Assembly: GCF_964355755.1 (NCBI RefSeq)
Contig: NC_092673.1
Location: 23,377,001-23,441,000, forward strand
Length of the DNA: 64,000 bases
Reading direction: 5' to 3'
Source of the DNA: Antedon mediterranea
Taxonomy: Eukaryota > Echinodermata > Crinoidea > Comatulida > Antedonidae
Below are positions 40,101-45,697 of this stretch, piece by piece. Under the pieces are notes generated by a model. That model was not told where the DNA came from. It ran no database searches and was given only the letters and a program-made list of their open reading frames with translations. The position numbers and the translations under genes were made by a program. The first letter of the stretch is position 1. Every line of letters starts with the position of its first letter.

Positions 40101-42614
40101 TTTTTTTTATGTTGTTACAAAACGTAAACGTATATATTTAAATACTTTATATCTTCATTTCATCCTTTCAGCGAGCATCTTGTGAATGCTAGGATGCTTC
40201 AATGCGACAAGCTTTTTGACAAAAATAATTTAAAATCAGAAAAAAAAAAAAATAAATCACAATTATTTTCTCCCTTGCCTACAGTAATGAGATAACATGA
40301 TGCGCTGGAATTACATTTCACAAGTTAAATTGATCGAGAACCTTTCGAAAAACAATCAATAACAAAATATTCTGTATGGCAGTATAGGTTGGAGTGCTGC
40401 ACTGTAGAGGTATGGAGTTTTCTTGATGACCAGTTTGCAATCTACATTAGTTAAAGTTAAAATGCGGGCTGATACAGTAAATCTTTTGAGTGTAAAACAA
40501 ATGGTCAAACATTAAGGTCTAGGTCGGAGTTGGTAACCATGGTATAACACTGTATGAACACAGTGCAAAAATCCGATTTGTAGGATGACATTAATTGAGT
40601 TGCGTATATATAAAAAAATAACTCTTAATAGCTCCATAGTTAAAAGCATCAAAACGACGCAACGCTTAATACAGGATATATTTGAAAAGTCCACAGCGTA
40701 TTGAGAAAGTTTGTGACATTTTTTTATAAGGCACAATAGAAATGGTTTATATGTATGTATGCGATAAATAATGGGCTATTGTCGGTTTATACAGGTAAGC
40801 TAGACACGAAATAGACAACTTTAATACAAACCACAGTAGAACTCCTTTCTTGGAACACCTGCAATATTTAAGGGACACTTTCAAGTGAATCAAATTTGGT
40901 TTGGTCCCAAATGTTTCCCTTAATCCTGGGGTCTCTATACTATACTGTAAAAATGAACAATGTATCAGTATATCTAAAAAAACAAAAACATTAAAAAACG
41001 TACTCTTATTCTTCTCATGGCCGACACAATTTCAACTCTACTGTTTGGGCGTGGCACATCAAGTGTTCCAATATACTAAAAAAGAAAATTGAAATCGGAT
41101 TAAATCTGATTAATATATAATTCTATTTTTGTATTTTTTTTTTTTTTTGTTATCAGTAACAAATTCCAGAAAAATGCCCAGAAATATTCAACAAAAACAT
41201 TTGAATCTATAAAAGGTTAATAATACAGTATGATGTACAGGTACATTATTGTATGAATAATTTTATGAATTATACAATATTAAATGCATAGATTAAATTA
41301 GCGAGTGAACCAGGGCATTTAGCAGTGAACCAGGGCATTTAGGAGTGAACCAGGGCATTTAGGAGTGAACCAGGGCATTTAGGAGTGAACCAGGGCATTT
41401 AGGAGTGAACCAGGGCATTTAGGAGTGAACCAGGGCATTTAGGAGTGAACCAGGGCATTTAGGAGTGAACCAGGGCATTTAGGAGTGAACCAGGGCATTT
41501 AGGAGTGAACCAGGGCATTTAGGAGTGAACCAGGGCATTTAGGAGTGAACCAGGGCATTTAGGAGTGAACCAGGGCATTTAGGAGTGAACCAGGGCATTG
41601 AGGCATTCTTCTGTCCCAATGTTGTTGAATAAGCTGTTTTTACTAGCTATATGCTCAGTTAACCACAAAGAAAGACTTCAACTTAGACCTTTTTAAATTC
41701 AATATTAAGTCTACACAAAGCAACAAGTCAATAAAATGTTTATAAAAATCAGATAAAAGGCTACGTAAGGTATTCTCATTAGGACAAACACAATCTAACT
41801 TTATATTTACAGCATAGCAAATATATTTAAAATTATATTCATATTGTTTATTACTGGCATTGAAATATTTTATTCTTTTCTAAATATAATTTCTAGTTTA
41901 AATGCAAGGTTCAAATTGATTACAGTACAGTAAATTAAAATACTGTAGGACCAGAATTTAAAAAACATTGGTAGACCAGCAAAAGATGCCATAACATTTG
42001 TTTAAAATATTAACTCCTCAAACCAGGGAAGGGTTGTAGGCAGGACCTGAAACATTTCCCAGGGCCTAGAATTCAGCAAAGTTGCAATGGGGTCTGAAAG
42101 CGAAGCGCTCAAGGCAGCATATTTGTTGAGGAAAATAAATTAATGTAATGATAGATCTCATGACAAATATTGACTTCCTAAATGCAATCAGAACAAACAA
42201 TTTTATCAAATCTATGTTTCTCTGTAATAAAAAAGGTTTGTCCAAAGCATAAAAATTCCCCCCTGCCTACTGTACGAGCCTGGACAACCTACCTCCTCTT
42301 GTACCCAAATTAATTTTAATGGACACGTAGTTTTAAACAGATTTCTCAAGAATACAGCATTTTGTATAATACTGTACATTACCTATACACGGAATATAAT
42401 ATAAGAAATTGTTTATGACTCATGGGATACATAATACCTTCTTGTATGTTATTTTATGATGTATTTAAATAAAATTTAAAATGCTTAGCGTTCATTTTTA
42501 ATAAATTACCTTCGCTTGGAAATGAATACCATGTTGAAACGCTTCGTCATTATGCAACGGGATTCTGGAATCGTACGTGTCTTCCACCAAATTGTATTTA
42601 TTCCTTTTAGGCAT
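128..42614 (-). CDS. NOS1AP: NOS1AP/CAPON-like PTB-domain adaptor protein, complete 9-exon gene model
   Basis: Coding exons, in transcript order: 42510-42614, 41004-41075, 10517-10609, 9611-9669, 7465-7573, 5448-5586, 2459-2568, 1514-1735, 128-1123. All have GT/AG borders, the phases join without a break, and the sum is 1905 nt (634 residues plus stop). Residues about 20-175 form a phosphotyrosine-binding domain whose exons match vertebrate NOS1AP almost block by block ([20 protein letters not shown] at the start, then [11 protein letters not shown], the lysine-rich [13 protein letters not shown], and [20 protein letters not shown]). Residues about 262-336 are a Gln-rich coiled coil ([20 protein letters not shown]). 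The remaining 300 residues are Ser/Thr/Asn-rich and probably disordered. In vertebrates the family links neuronal nitric oxide synthase to Dexras1, Scribble and synapsin at membranes; that role is carried over by homology only. The C-terminus (ETVNS) lacks the vertebrate PDZ-binding tail. Confidence 0.93.
1124..1513 (-). other. NOS1AP intron 8
   Basis: A short intron. At 1316-1381 a roughly 22-27-bp unit (ATAGGTTTGAATACCAGG) is repeated about three times imperfectly. Otherwise nothing is recognised. Confidence 0.7.
1514..1735 (-). CDS. NOS1AP: NOS1AP-like coding exon 8 (start of coiled coil, residues 230-303)
   Basis: A 222-nt exon, phase 0 at both ends. It begins [20 protein letters not shown] and continues into the Gln-rich heptad region ending SAARIEAQ. 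The block QTQVAVAQV is near-identical to vertebrate NOS1AP. The acceptor is TCTCTCTAG and the donor GTGAGA. Confidence 0.92.
1736..2458 (-). other. NOS1AP intron 7, with fragment of an interspersed 'CAGTGGAAC' repeat
   Basis: AT-rich intron. At about 2322-2420 a segment starting ACAGTGGAACTTGGTACACT with 'TTAAGGAGACACTT' resembles the interspersed family also seen at 39447-39585 and 40846-40940. Nothing else is recognised. Confidence 0.55.
2459..2568 (-). CDS. NOS1AP: NOS1AP-like coding exon 7 (linker, residues 193-229)
   Basis: A 110-nt exon found by splice logic. The phase-1 end of exon 6 and the phase-0 start of exon 8 demand 3n+2 nt between them. This interval has a TTTCTACAG acceptor and a GTATAA donor, and it is open in the needed phase. 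It reads [20 protein letters not shown] then [16 protein letters not shown]. The linker is Ser/Asp-rich and not conserved enough for homology to confirm it, so confidence is slightly lower than for its neighbours. Confidence 0.82.
2704..2999. mobile_element. MITE with 20-bp terminal inverted repeats (Tc1/mariner-like)
   Basis: The left end TAAAGTTCTGTCTACACTAT and right end (2980-2999) are inverted copies with two mismatches. A second inverted layer (GATGTCATATCACTACCATA against TATGGTAGTGAAATGACAT) lies inside. The ends begin and finish with TA, as expected for a TA target duplication. It has no coding capacity. It sits in NOS1AP intron 6. Confidence 0.75.
3000..4534. other. NOS1AP intron 6, unassigned part
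   Basis: No gene or conserved exon found. Around 3563-3680 a phrase 'CACGCTTGTGCTACCA' recurs once imperfectly, suggesting an old small duplication. The rest is AT-rich single-copy-looking DNA. Confidence 0.5.
4535..5020. mobile_element. MITE family A, copy 1
   Basis: The ends are GGGTATGTTCAGACTCACGG and its inverted counterpart (…GAGTCTGAACATACCC). They are flanked by TAA on both sides (…TCTAA|GGGTA and TACCC|TAAAT), which fits the 3-bp TWA duplication of PIF/Harbinger-type MITEs. A second layer (GTGTTCAGACACAACG against GTTCAGACACAGAAATA) lies inside. A sister copy in the opposite orientation is at 15866-16551. Open frames across it are by-products. Confidence 0.75.
5448..5586 (-). CDS. 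NOS1AP: NOS1AP-like coding exon 6 (C-terminal PTB helix, residues 147-193)
   Basis: A 139-nt exon starting [20 protein letters not shown], the long C-terminal helix of the PTB domain. An acidic stretch ([11 protein letters not shown]) then leaves the domain. The acceptor is CATTTTAG and the donor GTAATT. It ends in phase 1 (G), which required a further exon before the coiled-coil exon. Confidence 0.92.
5724..6040. repeat. Minisatellite, GGATATAGTCCCACGCT-type unit
   Basis: A degenerate 17-19-bp unit (GGATATAGTCCCACGCT) lies within larger 90-94-bp repeats: TTGGATATAG recurs at 5741, 5831 and 5925. Because the units drift around multiples of three, several frames stay open. These have repetitive Tyr/Pro/Ser composition and are not genes. 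It sits in NOS1AP intron 5. Confidence 0.85.
6041..7464 (-). other. NOS1AP intron 5, remainder
   Basis: No gene found. At 6218-6420 the words TTGCCCTGAGGGCAACC and 'CCTCAGGGCAACGAAAAA' form a loose inverted pair. Together with the NOS1AP-unrelated sequence between them they may be a decayed small transposon. Confidence 0.4.
7465..7573 (-). CDS. NOS1AP: NOS1AP-like coding exon 5 (PTB domain, residues 110-146)
   Basis: A 109-nt exon. After the one base that completes Arg110 it reads [20 protein letters not shown] then [16 protein letters not shown]. The acceptor is TTTTACAG and the donor GTACAG. This is the central peptide-binding beta strand region of the PTB fold. Confidence 0.93.
7574..9199 (-). 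other. NOS1AP intron 4, first part
   Basis: AT-rich intron. I see no conserved exon, RNA gene or complete mobile element here. Confidence 0.5.
9200..9552. repeat. Tandem duplication, 190-bp unit, about 1.9 copies
   Basis: Both copies start GTAATTTATGGGAAACCCCC (9200 and 9390) and end with AATTCTGTTGATATTG. Several internal deletions in the second copy make it shorter. It lies about 60 bp from the acceptor of NOS1AP exon 4. Confidence 0.85.
9611..9669 (-). CDS. NOS1AP: NOS1AP-like coding exon 4 (PTB domain, residues 91-110)
   Basis: A 59-nt exon encoding [20 protein letters not shown], with the final arginine codon split AG/A across the next intron. The WTWDE block is diagnostic for NOS1AP. 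The acceptor is TTTATTTTCAG and the donor GTAAGA. Confidence 0.93.
9670..10516 (-). other. NOS1AP intron 3, with dispersed-repeat fragment
   Basis: At 10256-10379 a stretch containing 'TGATGAAGGAATAGTATTGCCCA' (shown here split: TGATGAAGGAATAG, TATTGCCCAAAAGCTC) and 'TCTCCATTGAGA' resembles 15328-15424. The two are probably 3' tails of the same retroelement family. Nothing else is recognised. Confidence 0.5.
10517..10609 (-). CDS. NOS1AP: NOS1AP-like coding exon 3 (PTB domain, residues 60-90)
   Basis: A 93-nt exon reading [20 protein letters not shown] followed by [11 protein letters not shown]. The acceptor is TTTTTGCAG and the donor GTATTA; phase 0 at both ends. The lysine clusters flank a beta strand and are typical of NOS1AP. 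It lies 30.4 kb from exon 2 across the giant second intron. Confidence 0.93.
12196..12520 (+). mobile_element. tRNA-derived SINE (Leu/Ser-like head), copy 1
   Basis: The A box TGGCTGAGCTGTTAAG (12204-12219) and B box GGTTCAAGCC (12263-12272) are spaced as in a tRNA promoter. A body follows that is shared with the minus-strand copy at 14100-14349: AATATTG..GGACTATAAA, then CCAATGTACAC, then TTTTAAAGAACCTAGTACATC, then GAGATGAGTA. The acceptor stem does not pair, so it is not a working tRNA gene. Confidence 0.75.
12521..14099. other. Intron 2 segment with small repeats only
   Basis: Contains a short hairpin at about 12957-13023 (CATGGAGAAA … TTTCTCCATG) enclosing AATAGAACTTTATTGCAATC, probably the end of a decayed retroelement. 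A 21-bp tandem doublet lies at 13327-13368 (GAAATCATGTAGAAAATGCC twice). No gene seen. Confidence 0.5.
14100..14349 (-). mobile_element. tRNA-derived SINE (Leu/Ser-like head), copy 2
   Basis: Read on the minus strand, it begins AGGGCGAGTCAGATGGCCAA with A box TGGCCAAGCGGTTAAGG and B box GGTTTGAGGC (14265-14274 on plus). Then come the same body words as copy 1 (CTTCTCGGATAAGAACTATAA, here quoted in parts: CTTCTCGGAT, AAGAACTATAAACC; GTGTACAC; TTTAAAGAACCCAGTCCATC; GGGATGAGTA). Copies 1 and 2 are clearly diverged, so the family is old. Confidence 0.75.
14350..15865. other. Intron 2 segment with repeat fragments
   Basis: At 15003-15058 a fragment of the 'GGGACAC' interspersed family (AGAGCTCCTCCCTTGGGACA). 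At 15328-15424 a relative of the 10256 repeat (ACTGAGGAAGGGTTAGTACT … CCCAAAAGCTC … TCTCCATTGAGA). No gene seen. Confidence 0.45.
15866..16551. mobile_element. MITE family A, copy 2 (inverted relative to copy 1)
   Basis: The ends GGGTATGTTCAGACTCACAG and …GAGTCTGAAAATACCC match copy 1. On the minus strand it then follows copy 1 closely: GCGTACAGTAATCCGTGGCG, GGTGTTCAGACACAACGATC, and the middle segment ATCACTGACGCCAACTTTA. It carries about 200 bp more than copy 1, chiefly in the AT-rich middle. Confidence 0.75.
16552..18149. other. Intron 2 segment, nothing recognised
   Basis: AT-rich DNA without a supported gene, RNA or complete mobile element. The longest open frames (about 66 codons) have no coding character. 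Confidence 0.5.
18150..18320. mobile_element. Degraded relative of the 2704-2999 MITE
   Basis: Shares with that element TATGGTAGTGAAAT, GTAGTGATATGACATCATCA, CATATATGGGCACAT and the terminal word GGCAGAGCTTTAGA. The left half carries a small internal duplication of CACTGTCTTCACTA. Confidence 0.55.
18525..18550. other. Perfect 10-bp hairpin
   Basis: ACCCCAGACA, a 6-base loop, then TGTCTGGGGT. The stem is GC-rich in an AT-rich setting. The function is unknown and it could be the remnant of a foldback repeat. Confidence 0.6.
18551..20383. other. Intron 2 segment with one copy of a dispersed 35-bp motif and a hairpin
   Basis: The dispersed motif (core GTTTATCCAGGTAAGCTAGG) is at 19173-19207. 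A 12-bp perfect hairpin TTGTTTCTAAAA/TTTTAGAAACAA is at 19948-19979. No gene seen. Confidence 0.5.
20384..20574. mobile_element. Short MITE with about 32-bp terminal inverted repeats
   Basis: The left end TTGGTTCCACTAGCGACACA, continuing ACGTAATGCACA, is matched by the inverted right end …TGTGTAATGTTGTATCGCAAG then TGGGAACAA, with about six mismatches. The interior is 120 bp and GC-richer than the flanks, with no ORF. Confidence 0.65.
20575..24527. other. Intron 2 segment, no supported gene
   Basis: Contains an open frame 20852-21169 on plus (see findings), an 11-bp perfect hairpin TAGAAATAGAC/GTCTATTTCTA at about 21780-21809, and a near-palindrome CCTATATTCATTGAATATAG near 22314. A segment ending GAAACAGGCCCTTA at 22108-22121 recalls the ends of the 24528 element. 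The rest is AT-rich and unremarkable. Confidence 0.45.
24528..25346. mobile_element. Non-autonomous foldback element with multiple internal end-like motifs
   Basis: The outer ends TA-GGCCCTGTTTCTGCTGCC and (inverted) …TTGGCAGCAGAAACGGGGCC match over 22-23 bp. End-like CGTTTCTGCTG motifs recur inside at about 24594 (+, one mismatch), 25145 (-) and 25270 (+). Each is followed by TACCGTATATA-type subterminal repeats (24557-24585, 25134-25260, 25305-25320). There is no transposase. Apparent ORFs of 60-113 codons here run through the inverted repeats and are not supported. Confidence 0.7.
25401..25425 (+). repeat. Harbinger left terminal inverted repeat
   Basis: 25 bp, identical to the reverse complement of 29604-29628. 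Confidence 0.92.
25588..26996 (+). CDS. Harbinger DDE transposase (two exons)
   Basis: Exons 25588-25775 and 26105-26996 (GTAAGC donor, TTTCCCTTAG acceptor, split Arg63) give 359 residues. The start was chosen at ACAACATGG, a strong initiation context; the frame is also open upstream to 25507. The DDE_Tnp_4 catalytic core is intact: Asp177 in GFVDGT, Asp258 in YGDPAYPL and Glu295 in SVEWLFGD. The family landmarks [13 protein letters not shown] and GRRHDAFLL lie between them. The N-terminal part ([20 protein letters not shown]) is also typical. Family role: it cuts and pastes the element and works with the Myb-like partner, which brings it to the ends. There is no stop or frameshift, so it may be functional. 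Confidence 0.9.
27673..29447 (-). CDS. Harbinger Myb/SANT-like DNA-binding protein (four exons)
   Basis: Exons 29427-29447, 28812-28846, 28086-28493 and 27673-27988 join in phase (780 nt, 259 residues plus stop). The first reads MEAVSSK. The third holds the Myb/SANT-like trihelix region with spaced aromatics ([20 protein letters not shown] … [11 protein letters not shown] … [14 protein letters not shown]). The C-terminal half is a highly charged then Gln-rich coiled coil ([26 protein letters not shown]). Autonomous Harbingers of animals carry such a second protein, which binds the transposon ends and helps nuclear import of the transposase. The exons at 29427 and 28812 are short; they were accepted because start, splice sites and phases fit. 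Confidence 0.82.
29604..29628 (-). repeat. Harbinger right terminal inverted repeat
   Basis: 25 bp, exact inverse of the left end. The TTA after 29627 is part of the presumed target site. Confidence 0.92.
29629..36559. other. Intron 2 segment, mostly unassigned
   Basis: A short inverted-repeat pair at about 31550-31641 (TACATTCACACTTGA … AAAAGTGTGAATGTACC) looks like a 90-bp MITE. At 34851-34915 a GC-rich patch starting CAGTGGCGTAAC with GGGGCCCC words resembles the end of an interspersed hAT-like repeat. No gene, RNA gene or long tandem array was found in the remainder, which is very AT-rich. Confidence 0.45.
36560..36690 (+). pseudogene. Possible NDUFS1 (complex I 75-kDa subunit) N-terminal fragment
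   Basis: The frame reads [20 protein letters not shown], followed by [15 protein letters not shown]. This resembles the start of the 2Fe-2S ferredoxin-like domain of NDUFS1 (an IEVFVDG.SVM.EPGTTVLQAC type motif). The cysteine ligands that should follow are absent, and the frame stops after 36703. If real, it is a decayed gene fragment or retrocopy on the strand opposite to NOS1AP. Similarity is limited to about 35 residues, so chance is possible. Confidence 0.3.
36691..39358. other. Intron 2 segment with repeat fragments
   Basis: At 37005-37060 the words GACGTTTCGATAAATATGC and CTCCTGAGGAAAAT recall the tails of Penelope-like elements (inference). The dispersed 35-bp motif is at 37231-37264. 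No gene seen. Confidence 0.4.
39359..39438. repeat. 21-bp minisatellite, about 3.8 copies
   Basis: Unit TTCTAACCCCTTATTTGGG plus TA, perfect across copies. Confidence 0.92.
39447..39590. mobile_element. Interspersed 'GGGGACA … TAGAGGTTCCACTG' repeat
   Basis: Contains CCTCTATTCAAGGAACAAGG, GGGACACTTT, TTGTCCCCTTAATAGAGGTT and CCACTGT. Inverted halves (CAACCTCTATTCAAGG/CCTTAATAGAGGTTCC) form a small foldback. Related fragments lie at 2322-2420, 13873-13910, 15003-15058 and 40846-40940. Confidence 0.55.
39591..41003. other. Intron 2, 5' end
   Basis: The dispersed 35-bp motif copy is at 40782-40816, and a GGGACACTTT-type repeat fragment follows directly to about 40940. No gene seen. Confidence 0.45.
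41004..41075 (-). CDS. NOS1AP: NOS1AP-like coding exon 2 (PTB domain, residues 36-59)
   Basis: A 72-nt microexon, too short for ordinary ORF detection. It reads [20 protein letters not shown] then RRIR, the first strand and helix of the PTB fold. The acceptor is TTTTTTAG and the donor GTACGT; phase 0 at both ends. Both borders coincide with the vertebrate exon. Confidence 0.93.
41076..42509 (-). other. NOS1AP intron 1
   Basis: A 1.4-kb intron holding the 20-bp minisatellite. Otherwise AT-rich without recognisable features. Confidence 0.8.
41301..41600. repeat. 20-bp minisatellite, 15 copies, almost perfect
   Basis: Unit AGGAGTGAACCAGGGCATTT. Copies 3-14 are identical. Only the first two copies (GCG…, AGC…) and the last base of the final copy differ. 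This is GC-rich relative to its surroundings and lies within NOS1AP intron 1, about 225 bp upstream (transcript sense) of exon 2. Confidence 0.97.
42510..42614 (-). CDS. NOS1AP: NOS1AP-like coding exon 1 (start codon, residues 1-35)
   Basis: Reads [20 protein letters not shown], then [15 protein letters not shown], the same start and the same splice point as vertebrate NOS1AP exon 1. The ATG is at 42614-42612 and the donor is GTAATT just below 42510. No other ATG is needed, because the family begins exactly here. Upstream DNA (42615-42720) is probably 5' UTR; a TTTGCAG/GTTTT acceptor-like site near 42708 could mark a leader intron. Confidence 0.93.
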
Positions 42615-43005
42615 GTTTATGTTCTTCTACTTTCAATCTCAAAATAGTTTTGTTTAATCAAGTCTAAAATCAGTCTTTAATAAAGATAATTCCATTCTTC
42701 AAAAAAAACCTGCAAAACAATTCAAAGTTAATGTGTACTACATGTAAATTGAAAAATCAAATTGTAGACAATTATTTATTATAATACATTTGTTGAATAG
42801 GCTTTCTTTTGGATGGCAACTCAACTTGTCAGCCATTGATAATGAGTAAAAGCATACCAGAAGATAGATAATTAAGAGGGTTAGGTTTTTAATATTTAGG
42901 AACAAGTTTTATATTTAGGTACGGGTTTTAGGAATGCAATTTTACCGTACCTTTAACGGAAGTGCGTGCCCTCTATAATTACCGTACCTTTACGGTACCA
43001 TATTT
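42615..43005 (-). promoter_or_regulatory. Probable NOS1AP 5' UTR and promoter-proximal region
   Basis: Sequence immediately upstream of the start codon. At 42943-43000 TACCGTACCTTTAACGGAAG and TACCGTACCTTTACGGTACC form a direct/inverted cluster. No TATA box can be assigned with confidence. Confidence 0.4.
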
Positions 43006-44837
43006 GGCGCTAGTTCCGTTTCGCACCTGTTGTTTATTTCGACTCAAAATTGGTTAAGTAACTTTATCGTGAGTACCACACCTTAGAATTAGGCCTCAAA
43101 AATACTTTTACGAAGGAGATCATACAAAAAGTGACAAATAAAAATCCTTTAAATTGATTAATTTACAGACGTGTTTCTCGCACATTGGTTCGTGAATTTA
43201 CTCCATGTTCAATGTTGTTGTTTCTATGAAGCGCCAAAAGAGCAATCATAATAGAGGGCTAAAAACTCAGTAAATTGTGTATATTTAATGCATTTATTGG
43301 TGAAAATTATGTTCAATTTTATCATATTTTGTCAATGTCAATGCAACAAATATATTACTGTTGATACTGTACATGGTTTTCGCAGGAACTTTTAGGAATG
43401 AAAATCGACAAATTCATCATCATATTACATGACAGTATGTAGTGTAGGGGTGTACCTGATCTAAATAATATTCCTCTTAGTCTTACGCCCGTATTCTTAA
43501 ACCGGACTTTAGTCGTAGTTCAAAGTTCGACTTGAAAAAGTCGTAGTTCGAGCTATTACTTCAAATTCGATTAAAAAATGAAGTAGTCGAAGTTTGCAGT
43601 TTGACTTAATGAAGTCGAGCTTTTAGTCGAGTTGCACACGTCTGGGTAACAAAGGCTAAACATTAGCCAATGACAAGAGAGTATTTGAGGAGCAGATGAA
43701 ATTTTGGGCATTGATATCACTTTCCATTTTCTTACAAAACTTTTTACGCATCAGGACTATATACATGAAAAATAATTTTAATCGTTAATTATTAGAACAA
43801 GATCACAGTATTAATTTAACAGTGAAGTACTTTTGATTAACAACAAACAAAATCTTCAAAATATATTTAGGAACCATGGCGGTACGGTAACTTTCATATT
43901 TTCTAGGCCTCCAACAAAGTATGATCGCGACGAACCACGCACTTCCTAGCGTGACAAGAAAGCGCTAGGCCCCCTAAACATTCCATCGCGTGGTGAATTG
44001 CCGCATCTCCCATTGTCGCTATGGCGTGACGTAGTTCAAGTCGGACTTGCGCGAAGAAAATAATGTAATTTGTATACAGTTGTAAATAAAGATGATTTTC
44101 ATTATTATAACTTACACCAATGTATATTTAATTAAGCTAATATAAATATAGATATTTCATTCTTCAATATCTGGCCAATATAACAACTCAAAGACTATTA
44201 CGTTTTTTATAAACATCGTTTAAAACCATTTAGTTGACCATTGAGCCTGCCCCCTCCAGGACTAAAAAAATCGATCAAAATCCGTCTCGATTTAGTCAAG
44301 GTTGGCCTGATTTAGTCGGTGATTTAGTTGAAGTTCGGTTTATGAATTAAAATGACGTCATTTTTTTAGTTTTAGCTTGAACTACGACTAAAGTCCGGTT
44401 TAAGAATACGGGCGTTAGTATTACTCTAGGCCTAGGGTTGGTTGCTATTTGAAAACAGCAAATTATTAGCAGTAAAATGTTACAGCATTTTTATTGACAA
44501 AATATATTAAAATTTAACGTGTATTTCAATAATAAATGCATTAAAAGAAGACGCATTCCATTGAGATTTTAACCATCTATTGTTGTTGCTCTTTTGGCGC
44601 TCCATATAGACACGAAAATATTGAACTTCGAGTATGCTAAATTCGCAAACGGTATGCGAGAAACATGTCTGTAAAATCATCAATTAAAGGATTTATTTGT
44701 TACTTTTTATGCGATTCTTCTTCATAAAAGTACTTATGAGGCCCAATTTTCAGGTGTGGTATTCACAACAAGTTGCTTAACAATTTGGAGTCAAAAGGAA
44801 GTCAAAATAAAAACAGGTGCAAAACGGAACTAGCGCC
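43006..44837. mobile_element. 1.8-kb inverted-repeat element (outer), with about 260-bp diverged ends
   Basis: The left arm 43006-43262 begins GGCGCTAGTTCCGTTT and runs through ACGTGTTTCTCGCA to GCGCCAAAAGAGCAA. The right arm 44570-44837 is its inverted, roughly 80%-similar copy (TTGCTCTTTTGGCGC … GGAACTAGCGCC). No transposase is present. It contains the younger element 43485-44415. It lies about 400 bp upstream of the NOS1AP start codon. Confidence 0.75.
43485..44415. mobile_element. Nested MITE-like element with perfect 39-bp terminal inverted repeats
   Basis: The ends at 43485-43523 and 44377-44415 are exact inverse copies (first bases ACGCCCGTATTCTTAAACCG). They are followed by subterminal AGTCGTAGTTC and GACTT/AAGTC motifs in both halves. 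Flanks TAGTCTT and TAGTATT may be a 7-bp target duplication with one change. It is inserted within the outer element, so it is the younger of the two. Confidence 0.8.
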
Positions 44838-45521
44838 CCATATTTTTAGCCACAGCGGTTTTTTTTTAAACTCACTATTTATTCACTGGTCTTTACCCAT
44901 CATTGCCTAAACGGATATTTTTATTAGGTTTAGAGGTCCAGAGACCAGATCATCTCAGCGAATAGCAAAGGCAAAAGTATCTCTAAGCGAGCGCTGGGCA
45001 GTTGCATTCCGGTGCCAGAACTGTACAGAGTTTTATATCTATTGCCACCAAAATTAGTGTCATTGGTCGAAAAAACATTTTAAGAAATCGGTAAATGAAT
45101 AAGAATAAGAGTATAGGCCTAACAGTAGTAAGCTAATATACACGTAGCCGGTAAGGCTTCTCTGATTGAGAGTAGGCCTACACTTTCACCTCCTTGCTGG
45201 AGTCTGCACTGACTGAGCAGTGCTGGGCTAGCCTCTGGTCTCTGTTATGTCAAAAGTGTACATCAAGTATCCGGTGCGGTGGTGGTGGTAAACAATCTAA
45301 TCTGTCATTTAAAAGTATCAACTTACCTTTTATTAAAAGCTAACTCTCCAAGGGTTAAAAACGCAATTATATAGTTAAAAACCCCCAAATAGTTTCAGTT
45401 ATCACAATATCAGGTGAGAATTGAGCAACAAACAACAGACCAACTACAATGTTTAGTACCGTCTTACACCAACATCTAACCGATAAATGGTCACGGTGTA
45501 AAAAATCGTGATCCATTCATG
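44838..45521. other. Intergenic spacer, nothing assigned
   Basis: Moderate GC for this window. No open frame or repeat family recognised. It could hold distal regulatory DNA of NOS1AP or simply be old repeats. Confidence 0.4.
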
Positions 45522-45529
45522 CAGCAGGC
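45522..45529 (+). repeat. Left copy of 8-bp target site duplication (CAGCAGGC)
   Basis: Identical to 56716-56723. Each copy directly abuts the first base of the terminal inverted repeat. Confidence 0.85.
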
Positions 45530-45697
45530 GCTTGTGTCAAGCTAGCCAACAATAAGCCAGCCAACAATAAGCCAGCCCACTTTTATTTTTTCCAGCCAAC
45601 AATAACTATGAAACGCCGTTTGTGCATTCTTTACATTTTTATTGTTACTTATGGCTTTTATGGTATTAGGAATTAAATATTTGTGAGAAAAACGGCG
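45530..45697 (+). repeat. Left non-satellite terminal inverted repeat of the foldback element
   Basis: The tip GCTTGTGTCAAGC is itself a 5-bp stem with a 3-base loop. Tandem AGCCAACAATAAGCC words follow (45542-45575), then unique sequence up to AATTAAATATTTGTGAG, where the satellite begins. One base differs from the right end over about 167 bp. Confidence 0.9.

Larger units (their letters stand above)
10610..41003 (-). other. NOS1AP intron 2 (30.4 kb), host of most mobile DNA
   Basis: This interval separates two phase-0 PTB exons. It contains, from left to right, two SINEs, MITE family A copy 2, several smaller MITEs, the multi-ended element at 24528, a complete Harbinger transposon, a possible NDUFS1-like fragment (36560-36690), a 21-bp minisatellite and scattered repeats. 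No further NOS1AP exon was found or is needed, as phases and protein alignment are already complete. Confidence 0.85.

Noticed and set aside
41301-41600. Regular 20-bp repeats, CRISPR-like at first glance
   Set aside because: Copies are contiguous without spacers and lie in a eukaryotic intron. It is a minisatellite.
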